Shown: positions 29,882 to 38,394, counted from the stretch's first letter. The stretch: DNA of 40,015 nucleotides from an uncultured Clostridia bacterium (GCA_934647305.1 CAKUFI010000020.1:1-40015); one strand, 5' to 3'. Notes: generated by a model not told the origin, from the letters alone. Made by a program: numbers and translations.

Positions 29882-31924
29882 CTATTCTTCGCCCTCGATC
29901 TGCACGCTGCGGAAGTCCTTGGGCAGCATGCCCGTATAGCGGATGAAGGCGCGCTTGAAGGTAAGGTAGTTTCCGTAGCCGGTGAGCTCGGCGATTTCCG
30001 AAAGGCTCTTGTCGGTCTCGCGCAGCATCTGCTGGGCCTTGCCGATGCGCAGCTTGAGCAGGTAGTCGGTAAAGCTGAGGCCGAAGTGGTTTTTGAGCAG
30101 CCTGGTGATCATCGTGCGGTGCATGCCGAAGTGGTCGGCGATCTGGTTGACGCACAGCTCGGGATCGCCCGCGTGCTCGCCGATGTACTCGAGAATGGCC
30201 ACAGCGTGCCGCTCGGAGGCGTCCTCTTCCTCCTCGGAGGGATGAATCGCCTCGCCCAGCCGCCTGACGAACCGGGAAAGCGCCTGCCAGGCGGCCTCCT
30301 CGTCCGGCTCGGTGGCGAAGTACTCCTCCGCCTCGGTAAAATCCACGCCGTATTCCTCGGCGATTCGCCTGAGCAGGTTCAGAAGCGACAGCACGTCGTA
30401 CCTGTCCCGGGCCTCGCGCAGCAGCGCGTCGCACTTATCCCACCTTTGCAGCTGGATCTCGCGCATCAGCCCCAGCGTCAGCCAGAAGGGCAGCGTGTTG
30501 CGCTCTGCCCTGCCCTCGTCCTCCATCCGCGATTTGAGATGGACGTAGGCCTCGTGCAGCTCCCGCGCGTCGGAGAGCACCTCCGATACGCCCAGTATGC
30601 AGGGCAAGCGGCTTCTCGCGCACTCCTCGGCCAGCAGCGCCCGCTGAGCGCCCGCCTTCTCCCGGTCGGCGTACCAGTAGATCATGCAGGCGCTTCCGTC
30701 CGGCCGGCCCAGGCGGTAAAAGTGCAGCGCGCGTTCGGCCTCGGCCTCGAGCTGGGCGGCGGGCGCGCTGCGCCCCGGCTCATACGGCTCGCTCAGCGCC
30801 AGCACGCAGGGCAGCCTGTCCCGCAGCCAGGGGAACATGCTCACGACGTATCGATCGTCCGGGTTGACCTGCGTGCCGGCCAGAAGGCCGTACACCGCCT
30901 CCTGCCGGATCAGGTCGCTGCTGCGCTCCAGCAGGCCGGCCAGGTCGCCCCGCTCCATCGCCAGCTCCCTGTACTGGTCGCGGAAGGAATCCATGTAGCC
31001 GGTGATTTCCTCGAACGGGTCGCGCTCCACCCGCGCGCCCTTGAGGTTGAAGTGGGTCAGCAGGCGGCGAATCGGCTCGTAAAACAGCACCATGAACACA
31101 TACGACAGCCCCAGGCTCAGAAAGGTCGCCAGGATCAGCAGCAGCGCGTGCTCCATCAGGCAGGTCTTGAGCAGCACCTGCTCGTAGGGCAGGTACCCCA
31201 GCTGCAGCTCGACCGCCGGAAAGCTCAGACTGAACCCGTCCGCCGTCATCCGCTGCGGCGTGCCCAGCCCGTAGACCGGCTTTCCGCCCACCAGCAGCCG
31301 CATGTAGACGCAGGAAGCGTCCAGCTGCGCCGCGATCGAGGCAGCGATCGACTTCACACTCATGACCGCCACGATCACGCCCGCCTCGTAGCGCCTGTTC
31401 ACGTCGCTCAGCACGATGGCGATATAGTCCGGGTCGACGACCGTCACGACCGGCTCCTGCGTCGTGTCCTCCCCCACGTCGATGTCCAGCACGCCGTAAA
31501 AGCTCATGTAGTCCTGTATGCTCAGCCAGTTTTCCCCGGTAATCACGCAGTCCTTCGAGGGCGTAATCACCGCGATATTCTGCAGGTATCGCTGCGCGGA
31601 GGCCTTGCCGCGCAGATCGTCGATGATCTCCTGCCGGCGAAGCGGCGTGAACTCCTCCGCGTACAGGTCGGCATGGTTGCAAAAGTGCATGTACCAGGTG
31701 GACGAGAAGATCGCGTTGCAGGTGTTGACGCAGCCGGTGAACTCCTGCGACATCGACACCTGTACCCGCTCGGTGCGGGCGTGAATCGCGTCCAGATAGC
31801 TCCGCTTCTCGCTGCGCACGGTGCGCCAGGCGGACAGGCCGACCAGTATCAGGCAGACCGCCTCGAAGCAGCAAAACAGCTGCCAGAAATCCCTCTTCTG
31901 CCTGCGCGAAGTCATGCGCACCAT
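29882..31924 (-). CDS. Membrane-anchored AraC-family regulator with extracytoplasmic sensor
   Basis: A 680-residue regulator. TM1 is at about 13-34 (FCCFEAVCLILVGLSAW), an extracytoplasmic, probably Cache-type sensor is at about 40-275, TM2 at about 276-300 (LLLILATFLSLGLSYVFMVL), a linker is at 300-570, and two AraC HTH motifs are at 580-680 (ELCVNQIADHFGMHRTMITR; KSLSEIAELTGYGNYLTFKR then the YTGMLPKDFR signature). This architecture is typical of regulators next to LplB/YtcP sugar ABC operons in Firmicutes. ATG 31924 has GGAGG 8 nt upstream. It may control the transporter at 32492-35992 and the isomerase through the shared boxes at 36094, 36206 and 37199 (inference). Confidence 0.93.
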   Translation of the reverse strand: MVRMTSRRQKRDFWQLFCCFEAVCLILVGLSAWRTVRSEKRSYLDAIHARTERVQVSMSQEFTGCVNTCNAIFSSTWYMHFCNHADLYAEEFTPLRRQEIIDDLRGKASAQRYLQNIAVITPSKDCVITGENWLSIQDYMSFYGVLDIDVGEDTTQEPVVTVVDPDYIAIVLSDVNRRYEAGVIVAVMSVKSIAASIAAQLDASCVYMRLLVGGKPVYGLGTPQRMTADGFSLSFPAVELQLGYLPYEQVLLKTCLMEHALLLILATFLSLGLSYVFMVLFYEPIRRLLTHFNLKGARVERDPFEEITGYMDSFRDQYRELAMERGDLAGLLERSSDLIRQEAVYGLLAGTQVNPDDRYVVSMFPWLRDRLPCVLALSEPYEPGRSAPAAQLEAEAERALHFYRLGRPDGSACMIYWYADREKAGAQRALLAEECARSRLPCILGVSEVLSDARELHEAYVHLKSRMEDEGRAERNTLPFWLTLGLMREIQLQRWDKCDALLREARDRYDVLSLLNLLRRIAEEYGVDFTEAEEYFATEPDEEAAWQALSRFVRRLGEAIHPSEEEEDASERHAVAILEYIGEHAGDPELCVNQIADHFGMHRTMITRLLKNHFGLSFTDYLLKLRIGKAQQMLRETDKSLSEIAELTGYGNYLTFKRAFIRYTGMLPKDFRSVQIEGEE

Positions 31925-32028
31925 GCAAAAAACCTCCGTCCTCCGGATACGACCGCACACCGAACGCAAAACGCGCCCGGTGTACGGGAATCCCTTATTT
32001 TACCGTTTCATTCCTTGTCAGTATGGTC

Positions 32029-32349
32029 TGCCGCCCGGAACCCCTCCCCTTTCAGGAAAGGCTCGGCGCCGTGCCCCCATGAAGGGACGTTCTCTTTTTC
32101 CCCGCCGGTGCCGCATTCGGGGAACCGCGTTTCTTGCTCGCCCACTTTACGCGGATCATATTGTTTTCCGGGTGGGATGCTGCCGCCTGGAACCCCTCCG
32201 CCCGCATGACGGGCACCTCCCCTTTCAGGAGAGGCTCAGCGCCGTGCTTTCATGAAGGGACGTTCTCTTTTTCCCCGCCTGCGTCGCATTCGGGGAACCA
32301 CATTTCTTCCTCGCCCACTTTACGCGGATCAAAGTGTTTTCCGGGTGGG
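32029..32349 (-). repeat. Tandem pair of ~150-170-bp units containing family-A modules
   Basis: Unit 1 (32029-32175) and unit 2 (32180-32349) share TGCCGCC[C/T]GGAACCCCTCC, CCCTTTCAGGA[A/G]AGGCTC, CATGAAGGGACGTTCTCTTT, GCATTCGGGGAACC, CGCCCACTTTACGCGGATCA and TTTTCCGGGTGGG. Unit 2 has about 20 extra bases. The second unit continues into another family-A stem. No gene was seen in 31970-32491. Confidence 0.8.
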
Positions 32350-32490
32350 GCTTGGGGAGGCTGTGTTAAGCATAATCCCGCAGGGATTCGCAGAATTCGG
32401 GAACTCTGATTTATGGTTCCCGAATTCGTCGCCGGAATCGGCGGCAGCAAGTGGGTGCAGGCTCAGCCTGCCGGCCTCCCCAACGTTCCC
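32350..32490 (-). repeat. Family-A stem split by a nested family-B element, after the sugar permease
   Basis: CTTGGGGAGG (first arm) and CCTCCCCAACGTTCCC (second arm, ending next to the permease stop at 32492) are separated by about 105 bases holding the family-B element 32393-32471. Confidence 0.75.
32393..32471 (+). repeat. Family-B element nested in family A (copy 2)
   Basis: Hairpin 1 GAATTCGGGAAC/GTTCCCGAATTC with loop TCTGATTTATG, a linker with GGCGGCAGCAAGTGG, hairpin 2 GCAGGCTCAGCCTGC. Confidence 0.82.
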
Positions 32491-32491
32491 C

Positions 32492-33397
32492 TTACCCCTT
32501 CACCGCGCCGAGCATGACGCCCTTGATGAAGTACTTCTGGATGAAGGGATAGAAGCACAGAATGGGCAGGGTGGACACGACGATGGTAACGTATCGCACC
32601 TGCAGCGAGACGGCCACGGCGCTCTCGGCGGATTCCTCGGCGTTGTTGAGCTCGGAGGAGGCCTGCAGCAGCACGCGCCTGAGCAGCAGCTGCAGCGGCT
32701 GGAGCTTAGGCTTGCTCAGGTAGAGCATGGCGTTGAAGTAGGAGTTCCAGTGGCCGACGGCGTAGTAGAGCGTCAGCACGGCCAGTGTGGGCACGATCAG
32801 GCGAATGGCGATGTGCCAGTAGAGCTGCATGTCGTTCGCGCCGTCGATGTAGGCGCTCTCGATGACCTCTTCAGGGATGCTGGAGAAGGCCGAGCGGCAG
32901 ATCATCATGTTGGACGTGGACACCAGCACCGGCAGGATCATGACCCAGCGGGAGTTGTACAGGCCCAGGCCGGTAATCAGCAGATAGCTGGGAATCAGGC
33001 CGCCCGAAAAGTACATGGTGAAGGCGATCAGGAAGTTGAGCGGCCGCCGGGCGACGAACGAGCGCCTGGACAGCGGATAGGCGGCCAGCGTGGTGGCCAC
33101 GATGTTGAACACAGTGCCCACGGCGGTGTAGTAGAGCGTGTTTCCGTAGGCGACCCACAGGTTGGCCTCGGACAGCACCGACTTGTAGCCCGCCAGCGAG
33201 AAGCCGACCGGCCATAGAAAGACCTTGCCCTCAAACGCGGCGCGGGAGTCCGAAATGGACACCGACAGCACGTACAGGTACGGATACAGCGTAATCGCGA
33301 ACGCGATCGCCGCCAGCAGGTACACGAGGGCGTAAAACAGGTAATCCGAAGCGCCGGAAATCTCCTTCACGGCGTTTTTCCTCTTTTTAAGCGCCAT
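32492..33397 (-). CDS. Carbohydrate ABC transporter permease (YtcP/AraQ type)
   Basis: A 301-residue permease with six TM helices and the EAA-loop EEVIESAYIDGANDMQLYWHIA, then RLIVPTLAVLTLYYAVGHWN. The end KYFIKGVMLGAVKG is the standard C-terminus of the LplC/YtcP group. It forms the translocation pore with the LplB-type partner 12 nt upstream. No ATPase gene is nearby; such systems usually share an MsmX-type ATPase encoded elsewhere. AAGGGGGGAAAGG precedes the ATG. Confidence 0.95.
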   Translation of the reverse strand: MALKKRKNAVKEISGASDYLFYALVYLLAAIAFAITLYPYLYVLSVSISDSRAAFEGKVFLWPVGFSLAGYKSVLSEANLWVAYGNTLYYTAVGTVFNIVATTLAAYPLSRRSFVARRPLNFLIAFTMYFSGGLIPSYLLITGLGLYNSRWVMILPVLVSTSNMMICRSAFSSIPEEVIESAYIDGANDMQLYWHIAIRLIVPTLAVLTLYYAVGHWNSYFNAMLYLSKPKLQPLQLLLRRVLLQASSELNNAEESAESAVAVSLQVRYVTIVVSTLPILCFYPFIQKYFIKGVMLGAVKG

Positions 33398-33409
33398 ACC
33401 TTTCCCCCC

Positions 33410-34351
33410 TTACCACAGACTGGCGTTCGTCACCTTGCGGCTGATGGCGTTGGCGACGAAGACGAACACGAAGTTGATGACCGAATTGAACAGGCCCACG
33501 GCGGTCGAGAAGCTGTAGTTGCTGCCCTCGATGCCCTTTCTGTAGACATAGGTGGTGATGACGTCGCTGGTCTCGTAGGTGGCCTCGGACTGCATCAGGA
33601 ACACCTTTTCAAAGCCTATGCTCATCAGGCTGCCCAGCCTGAGAATAAACAGAATCACGATGGTCTCGGCGATCATGGGCAGCGTGACGTACCAGCAGCA
33701 CTTGAACTTGGTGATGCCGTCGATGCGCGCCGCCTCGTACAGCGCCGGATCGATGCCCATGATGGCGGCGATGTAGATGATCGAGCTGTAGCCGAAGCTC
33801 TGCCAGACGCCCGAGCCGACGTACAGCGTGCGGAACCACTTGGGGTCGACCAGGAAGGCGATTTTCTGCCCGCCCAGCTTGACGATCAGGTTGTTGACGA
33901 TGCCGTTGTTCTGCGTAAAGAAGATCTGAATGATGCCCACGATGACCACCGTGGAGATAAAGTGCGGCAGGTAGGACACGGTCTGCACCACCTTGCGCAG
34001 GGCGGTCGAGCGGATTTCCGTCACCACGACGGCGAAAATGATCGGAACCGGAAAGCCCCAGATGATCGAGTACAGCGACAGCAGGAAGGTATTCCGGATG
34101 GTTCGGTAGGCGTAGATGGAGGAAAAGTACTGCTCAAACCACTTCAGCCCCACCCATTTTCCATAGTAAATGCCGTGACCGGGCTTGAAGTTCTTGAACG
34201 CGATCACGATGCCCGTCATGGGCACATAGCAGAAGATCACATAGTATACCAGGATCGGCGCGATCATGAGGAAGAGCCAGCGATCCCGCTTGATCTTCTC
34301 CCACAGGGTCATTCCGGCCGGGCGGCGCGAGGCCTTGAGCGTGGTCGACAC
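33410..34351 (-). CDS. Carbohydrate ABC transporter permease (LplB type), GTG start
   Basis: A 313-residue permease with six TM helices. The N-terminal signature is LFLMIAPILVYYVIFCYVPM with GIVIAFKNFKPGHGI; the EAA loop is DPALYEAARIDGITKFKCCW then YVTLPMI; the end is FVANAISRKVTNASLW. I chose GTG 34351 because AGGAGG lies 7 nt upstream; the ATG at 34372 would contain that site. It follows the binding protein gene after 93 nt. Confidence 0.94.
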   Translation of the reverse strand: MSTTLKASRRPAGMTLWEKIKRDRWLFLMIAPILVYYVIFCYVPMTGIVIAFKNFKPGHGIYYGKWVGLKWFEQYFSSIYAYRTIRNTFLLSLYSIIWGFPVPIIFAVVVTEIRSTALRKVVQTVSYLPHFISTVVIVGIIQIFFTQNNGIVNNLIVKLGGQKIAFLVDPKWFRTLYVGSGVWQSFGYSSIIYIAAIMGIDPALYEAARIDGITKFKCCWYVTLPMIAETIVILFILRLGSLMSIGFEKVFLMQSEATYETSDVITTYVYRKGIEGSNYSFSTAVGLFNSVINFVFVFVANAISRKVTNASLW

Positions 34352-34444
34352 GTGTATCCCTCCTGTTGGCATGATAAAATCGGACAAAAGCAAAGGACAG
34401 GGAGACCGCTTCAGGCTGGGCGGCCTCCCCGCAGCGCGTGGGAA

Positions 34445-35992
34445 TTACTTGTTGTACAGCTCCTGATAGACGCTGCACACCTCGTCCACGTTCAGGCTCT
34501 TGGCGCCCGCGACGTACTCGTCCCAGGTGTCCAGGCTGCGCGTGCCGGTGATGAAGGCGGTCAGGTTCTCCTTGAAATAGGTATCCAGGTCGGTCTTGTA
34601 CATGGAGATGCTCTCGGCCTGCTCCTCGGTCATGAAGTAGCTGTTGAGCGCGGGCATGGTCTTGGCCGGGTCGTGCGCATTCCAGAAGTCATACTGCAGA
34701 CCCTTGATGTTGGTCTTGTACAGGTAGTTGATGCCCACCTCAGGCATCGGGAAGGCGTGATTGTTCATGCCCTGCTTGGAGCGGAAGCTGTCCACATTGG
34801 CGATATACTCGTCGCTGAGGATCATCGTGCCGTCCGCGTCGATCGTGTAGTCCACGCCCTCAATACCGGCGGTCACCAGCGTGTAGCACTCGGGAGTCAT
34901 CTGATAGTCCAGGAAGGCGAACGCCGCCTCGGGATTCTCGCTCTTCGCGGAGATGGCGAAGCCGCCGGCGCAGCCGGTGTTGGTGCGGCCATACGCGTCA
35001 TAGCTGCCCACCTCAGGCACGATGCTGACCGCTTCATACACAGGCTCGTCGCCATAGCGCCAGTCGGGATTGAGAGTGGTGTTGTAGCTGTCCACGTTGC
35101 TGGTAAAGTGAATCTGGCAGCCCATGCGGTCGTTGGAGTTGATGTTGGCCTGCACGTCGTAATCGGCGGTCATGTACTCGTTGTACAGGATACCCTCCTG
35201 ATACCACTTGTGCATCTGCTCCAGGAACGCCTTGTAGTTGTCGTCGATGTAGGCGCAGGTGACGGTCTTGGTCTCCGGATGCACCTGCCAGGTGCCGTAC
35301 AGGTCGAGACCCCAGTACAGGCCCCAGCCGTAGATGTGGTTCGAGCGGGAGAACAGCGGTACCTCGTCGGTCGCGTCGCCGTTGCCGTTCAGGTCGTTCT
35401 CCAGCACGTAGTGGAAGTACTTGTCCATGTTCTCGACGGTCAGCTCGTTCTTGTCGATGCCCGCCTCGGCCAGCCACTTGGTATTCATGACCAGGCCGCG
35501 CAGGGAGCCGCCGTGCAGAGTGGTGATGTAGTAGATACGGCCGTCGGTGGCGGTCATCTGGTCGATCAGACCTTCCCAGCCGGGCTGCGTCGTCCAGTGC
35601 TTCACGCCGTAGCCGATCTCATTCACCAGGTCGGTCAGGTCATAGAACAGACCCGCGCCGCAGTAGGTCATGGTCTGATCGTTTCCTACTTTAATAATAT
35701 CCGGCAGATCGACGCCCGCCGCCAGACGGGGCTTGAGCACGTCGTCATACGCGGACGAGGGCACCAGCTCGAGATCGAGGTCGATGTTGGCGCGCCTGAG
35801 CATCTCCTGCGTCCAGGTCATGCCGGAAATATCGTCGATCAGCGAGCCGCTGTTGCTGGACAGCATGGTCAGCGTGGTCTTCTCCTCGACCACGGGCGCG
35901 GTGCCCTTGTAGAAGTGCTCGCCCGCGGCGGCCGCCGTCAGGGCGGTCAGGCACAGCGTCAGCGCCAGAAGCATCGTCAGAAATCTCTTCAT
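34445..35992 (-). CDS. Extracellular solute-binding protein, LplA type
   Basis: A 515-residue family-1 binding protein for the sugar or oligosaccharide transporter. Residues 1-23 are a signal peptide (MKRFLTMLLALTLCLTALTA). The Cys in it is not in a proper lipobox (LTLC), so the protein may be secreted or otherwise held. Features are LKPRLAAGVDLPDIIKVGND, LVMNTKWLAEAGIDKNELTV and ENPEAAFAFLDYQMTPECYT. A DLNGNGDATDEVP segment resembles a calcium-binding loop found in LplA proteins. First gene of the operon, behind a consensus-like promoter and the candidate activator box. Confidence 0.93.
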   Translation of the reverse strand: MKRFLTMLLALTLCLTALTAAAAGEHFYKGTAPVVEEKTTLTMLSSNSGSLIDDISGMTWTQEMLRRANIDLDLELVPSSAYDDVLKPRLAAGVDLPDIIKVGNDQTMTYCGAGLFYDLTDLVNEIGYGVKHWTTQPGWEGLIDQMTATDGRIYYITTLHGGSLRGLVMNTKWLAEAGIDKNELTVENMDKYFHYVLENDLNGNGDATDEVPLFSRSNHIYGWGLYWGLDLYGTWQVHPETKTVTCAYIDDNYKAFLEQMHKWYQEGILYNEYMTADYDVQANINSNDRMGCQIHFTSNVDSYNTTLNPDWRYGDEPVYEAVSIVPEVGSYDAYGRTNTGCAGGFAISAKSENPEAAFAFLDYQMTPECYTLVTAGIEGVDYTIDADGTMILSDEYIANVDSFRSKQGMNNHAFPMPEVGINYLYKTNIKGLQYDFWNAHDPAKTMPALNSYFMTEEQAESISMYKTDLDTYFKENLTAFITGTRSLDTWDEYVAGAKSLNVDEVCSVYQELYNK

Positions 35993-36055
35993 GTGTTCTA
36001 CCATCCTCTCTTTTTGTGAACGCATTGCGGCGGGCCCTCCACAATTCTGTCTCCG

Positions 36056-36084
36056 ATTCTAGCAGATTTCTCCACATTTGTCAA
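36056..36084 (-). promoter_or_regulatory. Sigma-A promoter of the sugar ABC operon
   Basis: Minus-strand TTGACA (36079-36084), 17-nt spacer, TAGAAT (36056-36061). The 20-bp box at 36094-36113 begins 9 nt upstream of the -35. Confidence 0.82.
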
Positions 36085-36093
36085 TGATCATTT

Positions 36094-36113
36094 GGTGCGC
36101 ACATTTTGTATAG
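36094..36113. promoter_or_regulatory. Shared activator box 1
   Basis: GGTGCGCACATTTTGTATAG, 19 of 20 bases identical to the box at 37199-37218. Both stand 9-10 nt upstream of a TTGACA -35, the usual position of an AraC-family activator. Neighbouring TGATCA bases are also shared. Confidence 0.7.
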
Positions 36114-36192
36114 CGGCAGTGCACATGCAATTGTATTCTATTTTGTACTGTTTGACGGTTCCGTTTTTCTTTTTTCCCTCACTGGTCGTTTG

Positions 36193-36219
36193 GTGACAGC
36201 CCTGTCACATTTTGTATAG
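36193..36219. promoter_or_regulatory. Palindrome plus third copy of the box half
   Basis: GTGACAG-CC-CTGTCAC (36193-36208) runs into CACATTTTGTATAG (36206-36219), a third copy of the box's right half, just beyond the isomerase stop codon and about 110 bp upstream of box 1. A degenerate copy lies near 36120-36140. Confidence 0.5.
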
Positions 36220-36226
36220 TGCGCCT

Positions 36227-37111
36227 TTATACCCTTCCCCGCTTGTCGGTGAACTCCCGCAGGTACGGCCCCAGAAACAGCGCCGCCCTGTCCGTGCTCT
36301 CCCCGAAGTACAGATTGCACTCATAGTTGTAATATCCCTCGTAGCCGATCTCGTCCAGCGCGTCGAACACCGCCGGCCAGTCGATCGTGCCCTGCCGGGG
36401 AATCAGGTGCTGATCCAGCATGCCGTCGTTGTCGTGCAGGTGCAGCATCTTGATTCGGCTCCCGAACAGGCGAATGAACTCGGGCACCGTCGGCTGACCC
36501 AGTGCGGTCGCCGTGTGCGTGTGACCCGCGTCCAGGCAGAAGGCCTTGTGCTCCGTCGGCAGGCTCTCGTACTCGGCCAGCATTCGCCGCGCGTCCCCGA
36601 AGCAGTCGCACACCCCCGCCGAGCTGCGCCCGAAGCTCTCCAGCGTCGCGTACACCCCGTTCGCCTCGATCACGTCCAGGAAATCCGCGAACATCCGCTG
36701 GTTCTCCCGATGCATGACCTCGGGCGGCGTGTCCTCGCCCCAGCGGTAGGAGTTGATGCAGTGCGTCACCGTGTACCTGCAGCCCAGCAGCCGCGTCGCC
36801 TCGATGCCGCGCTTGCACCTCGCCAGCAGATCGCGGTTATAGGCCTCGTCATTCGGCCGGTAGGCGCTCATGATGTTGTGCGTGTGCGCGATTCCGATCC
36901 CCAGCTGCGCCGCGTACCGCTTCACCCCGTCGAAATATTCCTCGAACTCGCCCTGCGGCATACGGTACACGTCCGGCAGCTTCCCGTGCCCGTAGCTCAT
37001 CACGTCCATGTCCACCGCGTCAAACCCGGCTCTCTTCGCAATCTCCAGCATCTTCAGGTCGCCGTATCGCAGCTGCAGCGATACCACCGACAGACTGATC
37101 GGTTTTCTCAT
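36227..37111 (-). CDS. Sugar phosphate isomerase/epimerase (TIM-barrel, AP-endonuclease-2 fold)
   Basis: A 294-residue xylose-isomerase-like TIM-barrel protein. Features are AKRAGFDAVDMDVMSYG, IAHTHNIMSAYRP, YATLESFGRSSAGVCDCFGD, FCLDAGHTHTATAL and RIKMLHLHDNDGMLDQHLIP then GTIDWPAVFDAL: the metal-ligand pattern (E, D/H, H, E) of this fold. It probably interconverts a sugar or inositol derivative brought in by the adjacent ABC transporter. ATG 37111 has GGAGG 8 nt upstream. The promoter has TTGACA but a poor -10, so it probably depends on the activator box at 37199. Confidence 0.9.
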   Translation of the reverse strand: MRKPISLSVVSLQLRYGDLKMLEIAKRAGFDAVDMDVMSYGHGKLPDVYRMPQGEFEEYFDGVKRYAAQLGIGIAHTHNIMSAYRPNDEAYNRDLLARCKRGIEATRLLGCRYTVTHCINSYRWGEDTPPEVMHRENQRMFADFLDVIEANGVYATLESFGRSSAGVCDCFGDARRMLAEYESLPTEHKAFCLDAGHTHTATALGQPTVPEFIRLFGSRIKMLHLHDNDGMLDQHLIPRQGTIDWPAVFDALDEIGYEGYYNYECNLYFGESTDRAALFLGPYLREFTDKRGRV

Positions 37112-37182
37112 ATGCTGTTCCTCCCGCGCGCCCATATAATAGTAGAAAGCGCTGCCTACAGCATGCGCCTTCCCCGCCCGCC

Positions 37183-37218
37183 TGTCAAGTGATCAATCGG
37201 TGCGCACAATTTGTATAG
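37183..37218 (-). promoter_or_regulatory. Activator box 2 with TTGACA -35 of the isomerase gene
   Basis: Box GGTGCGCACAATTTGTATAG (37199-37218) lies 10 nt upstream of minus-strand TTGACA (37183-37188). At 17 nt the -10 is only CATGCT (37160-37165), so unaided transcription should be weak. Confidence 0.65.
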
Positions 37219-37267
37219 TCATCCCGCGTATCTTTCCGTGTCTTCTTTTGTGCACTCAGTCATTTCT

Positions 37268-38038
37268 TCACCACCGCGACGGCGCTACGCCGGTGAGCTT
37301 TTTGAAGACGCGGCTGAAGTAGTAGACGCTTTCGAAGCCGAGCAGCGCGGCGATTTCGCCGATGGTGCATTCGCGGCCGCGCAGGAGCTGGCAGGCGCGC
37401 TGAATCCGCAGCCGGTTTCGGTATTCGATGGGGGTGGTGCCAGTCTCCTCGCGGAACAGGCGATACATCTGCGCCGGGCTCAGGTAGCACAGCTCGCACA
37501 GCCGGGCGCAGTCGATCTCCTCGCGATAATGGTCGGCCAGGTAATCGAGCACCGGGGTCAGGCGGCTGGGGCGCGCGGACTCAAACTGGCGCGTCACCTC
37601 GGAGAGTATCGCGCAGATCAGCGAGGTACTGCGCAGCACGTCGCTCGAGCGCAGAAAGTGCTCGGTCAGCGCCCGCACGTTGTCGCGCAGATAAAGGCTT
37701 GCGGCCTGGGCAAGCGGCAGCGGCCCCTCGGAAAAGATCAGCTCATCGCCCGCGTCGTCGATCAGCGTGAAGTCCACCCGGTAAAACGCGAACTCGGCCG
37801 TCCGCACCTCCAGCTGATGCCGCGAGCCATAGGGCAGGTAAATCAACGACCCGGGCACGAGCCGCGCCTCGCCGCCCGCCCACCGGTACAGGCACTCCCC
37901 CCTGTCCATCAGAAGAAACCCGTTGCAGCCCCTGCCCCGGTTGGTCATCGCGCGATAGACCGGCGTCTGGTAAATCGCCGCCACCCGGCTGATCGAATAC
38001 TGGGCAAAGCGCAGCTGCGCAAGCGGAACCACTCTCAC
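37268..38038 (-). CDS. AraC-family transcriptional regulator with cupin-type sensor
   Basis: A 256-residue regulator. The N-terminal 1-110 is a cupin-like sugar-binding domain (GCNGFLLMDRGECLYRWAGG, LVPGSLIYLPYGSRHQLEV); residues 155-256 hold two HTH motifs (DCARLCELCYLSPAQMYRLF and CTIGEIAALLGFESVYYFSR) with the end VFKKLTGVAPSRW. The start is GTG 38038, with GAGGTGAT upstream. It is divergent from the ferredoxin/FAD gene pair and downstream of the isomerase gene; it may control either. Confidence 0.92.
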   Translation of the reverse strand: MRVVPLAQLRFAQYSISRVAAIYQTPVYRAMTNRGRGCNGFLLMDRGECLYRWAGGEARLVPGSLIYLPYGSRHQLEVRTAEFAFYRVDFTLIDDAGDELIFSEGPLPLAQAASLYLRDNVRALTEHFLRSSDVLRSTSLICAILSEVTRQFESARPSRLTPVLDYLADHYREEIDCARLCELCYLSPAQMYRLFREETGTTPIEYRNRLRIQRACQLLRGRECTIGEIAALLGFESVYYFSRVFKKLTGVAPSRW

Positions 38039-38129
38039 CTTTCATCACCTCGCCTCCATGATACGCCGTCTCTGCCCGCCCGTCAAGTGAAAATGAGAAA
38101 ATCGTGCAAATGAATGCGACTCTGCGCCA

Positions 38130-38158
38130 TTTACCTCAGGCCGCCCGCATGGTATCAT
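38130..38158 (+). promoter_or_regulatory. Weak sigma-A promoter of the ferredoxin-FAD operon
   Basis: TTTACC (38130-38135), 17-nt spacer, TATCAT (38153-38158), 26 nt before the start codon. A poor -35 fits activator dependence. Confidence 0.45.
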
Positions 38159-38184
38159 GGAACCATCAAAGCGAGGTGAGCCGC

Positions 38185-38394
38185 ATGGCAAAATCGAGGT
38201 TCTATTATCAGGTCGGCCCGGGCTGCGTGCTGTGCCTGATGTGCGTGTACGAGTGCCCGGCGAAGGCAATCTCCGTGCGTGAGAACGAAAGCGCCTTTAT
38301 CGACGCAGAGAAATGCGTCGGCTGCGGGCGCTGCATCGCCAACTGTCAGTCCGAAGCCATTTATCGGCTGGAAAGGAAGGAAACAGATGATTGA
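38185..38394 (+). CDS. 2[4Fe-4S] ferredoxin-like protein
   Basis: A 69-residue electron carrier with two cluster motifs: CVLCLMCVYECP (CxxCxxCxxxCP) at about residue 15-26 and CVGCGRCIANC at about 45-55. ATG 38185 (MAKSRFYY) has GAGGTGA upstream; the longer frame reads back through the promoter. It overlaps the FAD enzyme by 8 nt, so the two are probably made together and interact, the ferredoxin supplying or accepting electrons. Confidence 0.92.
   Translation: MAKSRFYYQVGPGCVLCLMCVYECPAKAISVRENESAFIDAEKCVGCGRCIANCQSEAIYRLERKETDD

Noticed and set aside
15500..32490. Insertion sequences or prophage as the origin of the repeats
   Set aside because: No transposase, integrase or long terminal inverted repeats enclosing a gene were found in the window.
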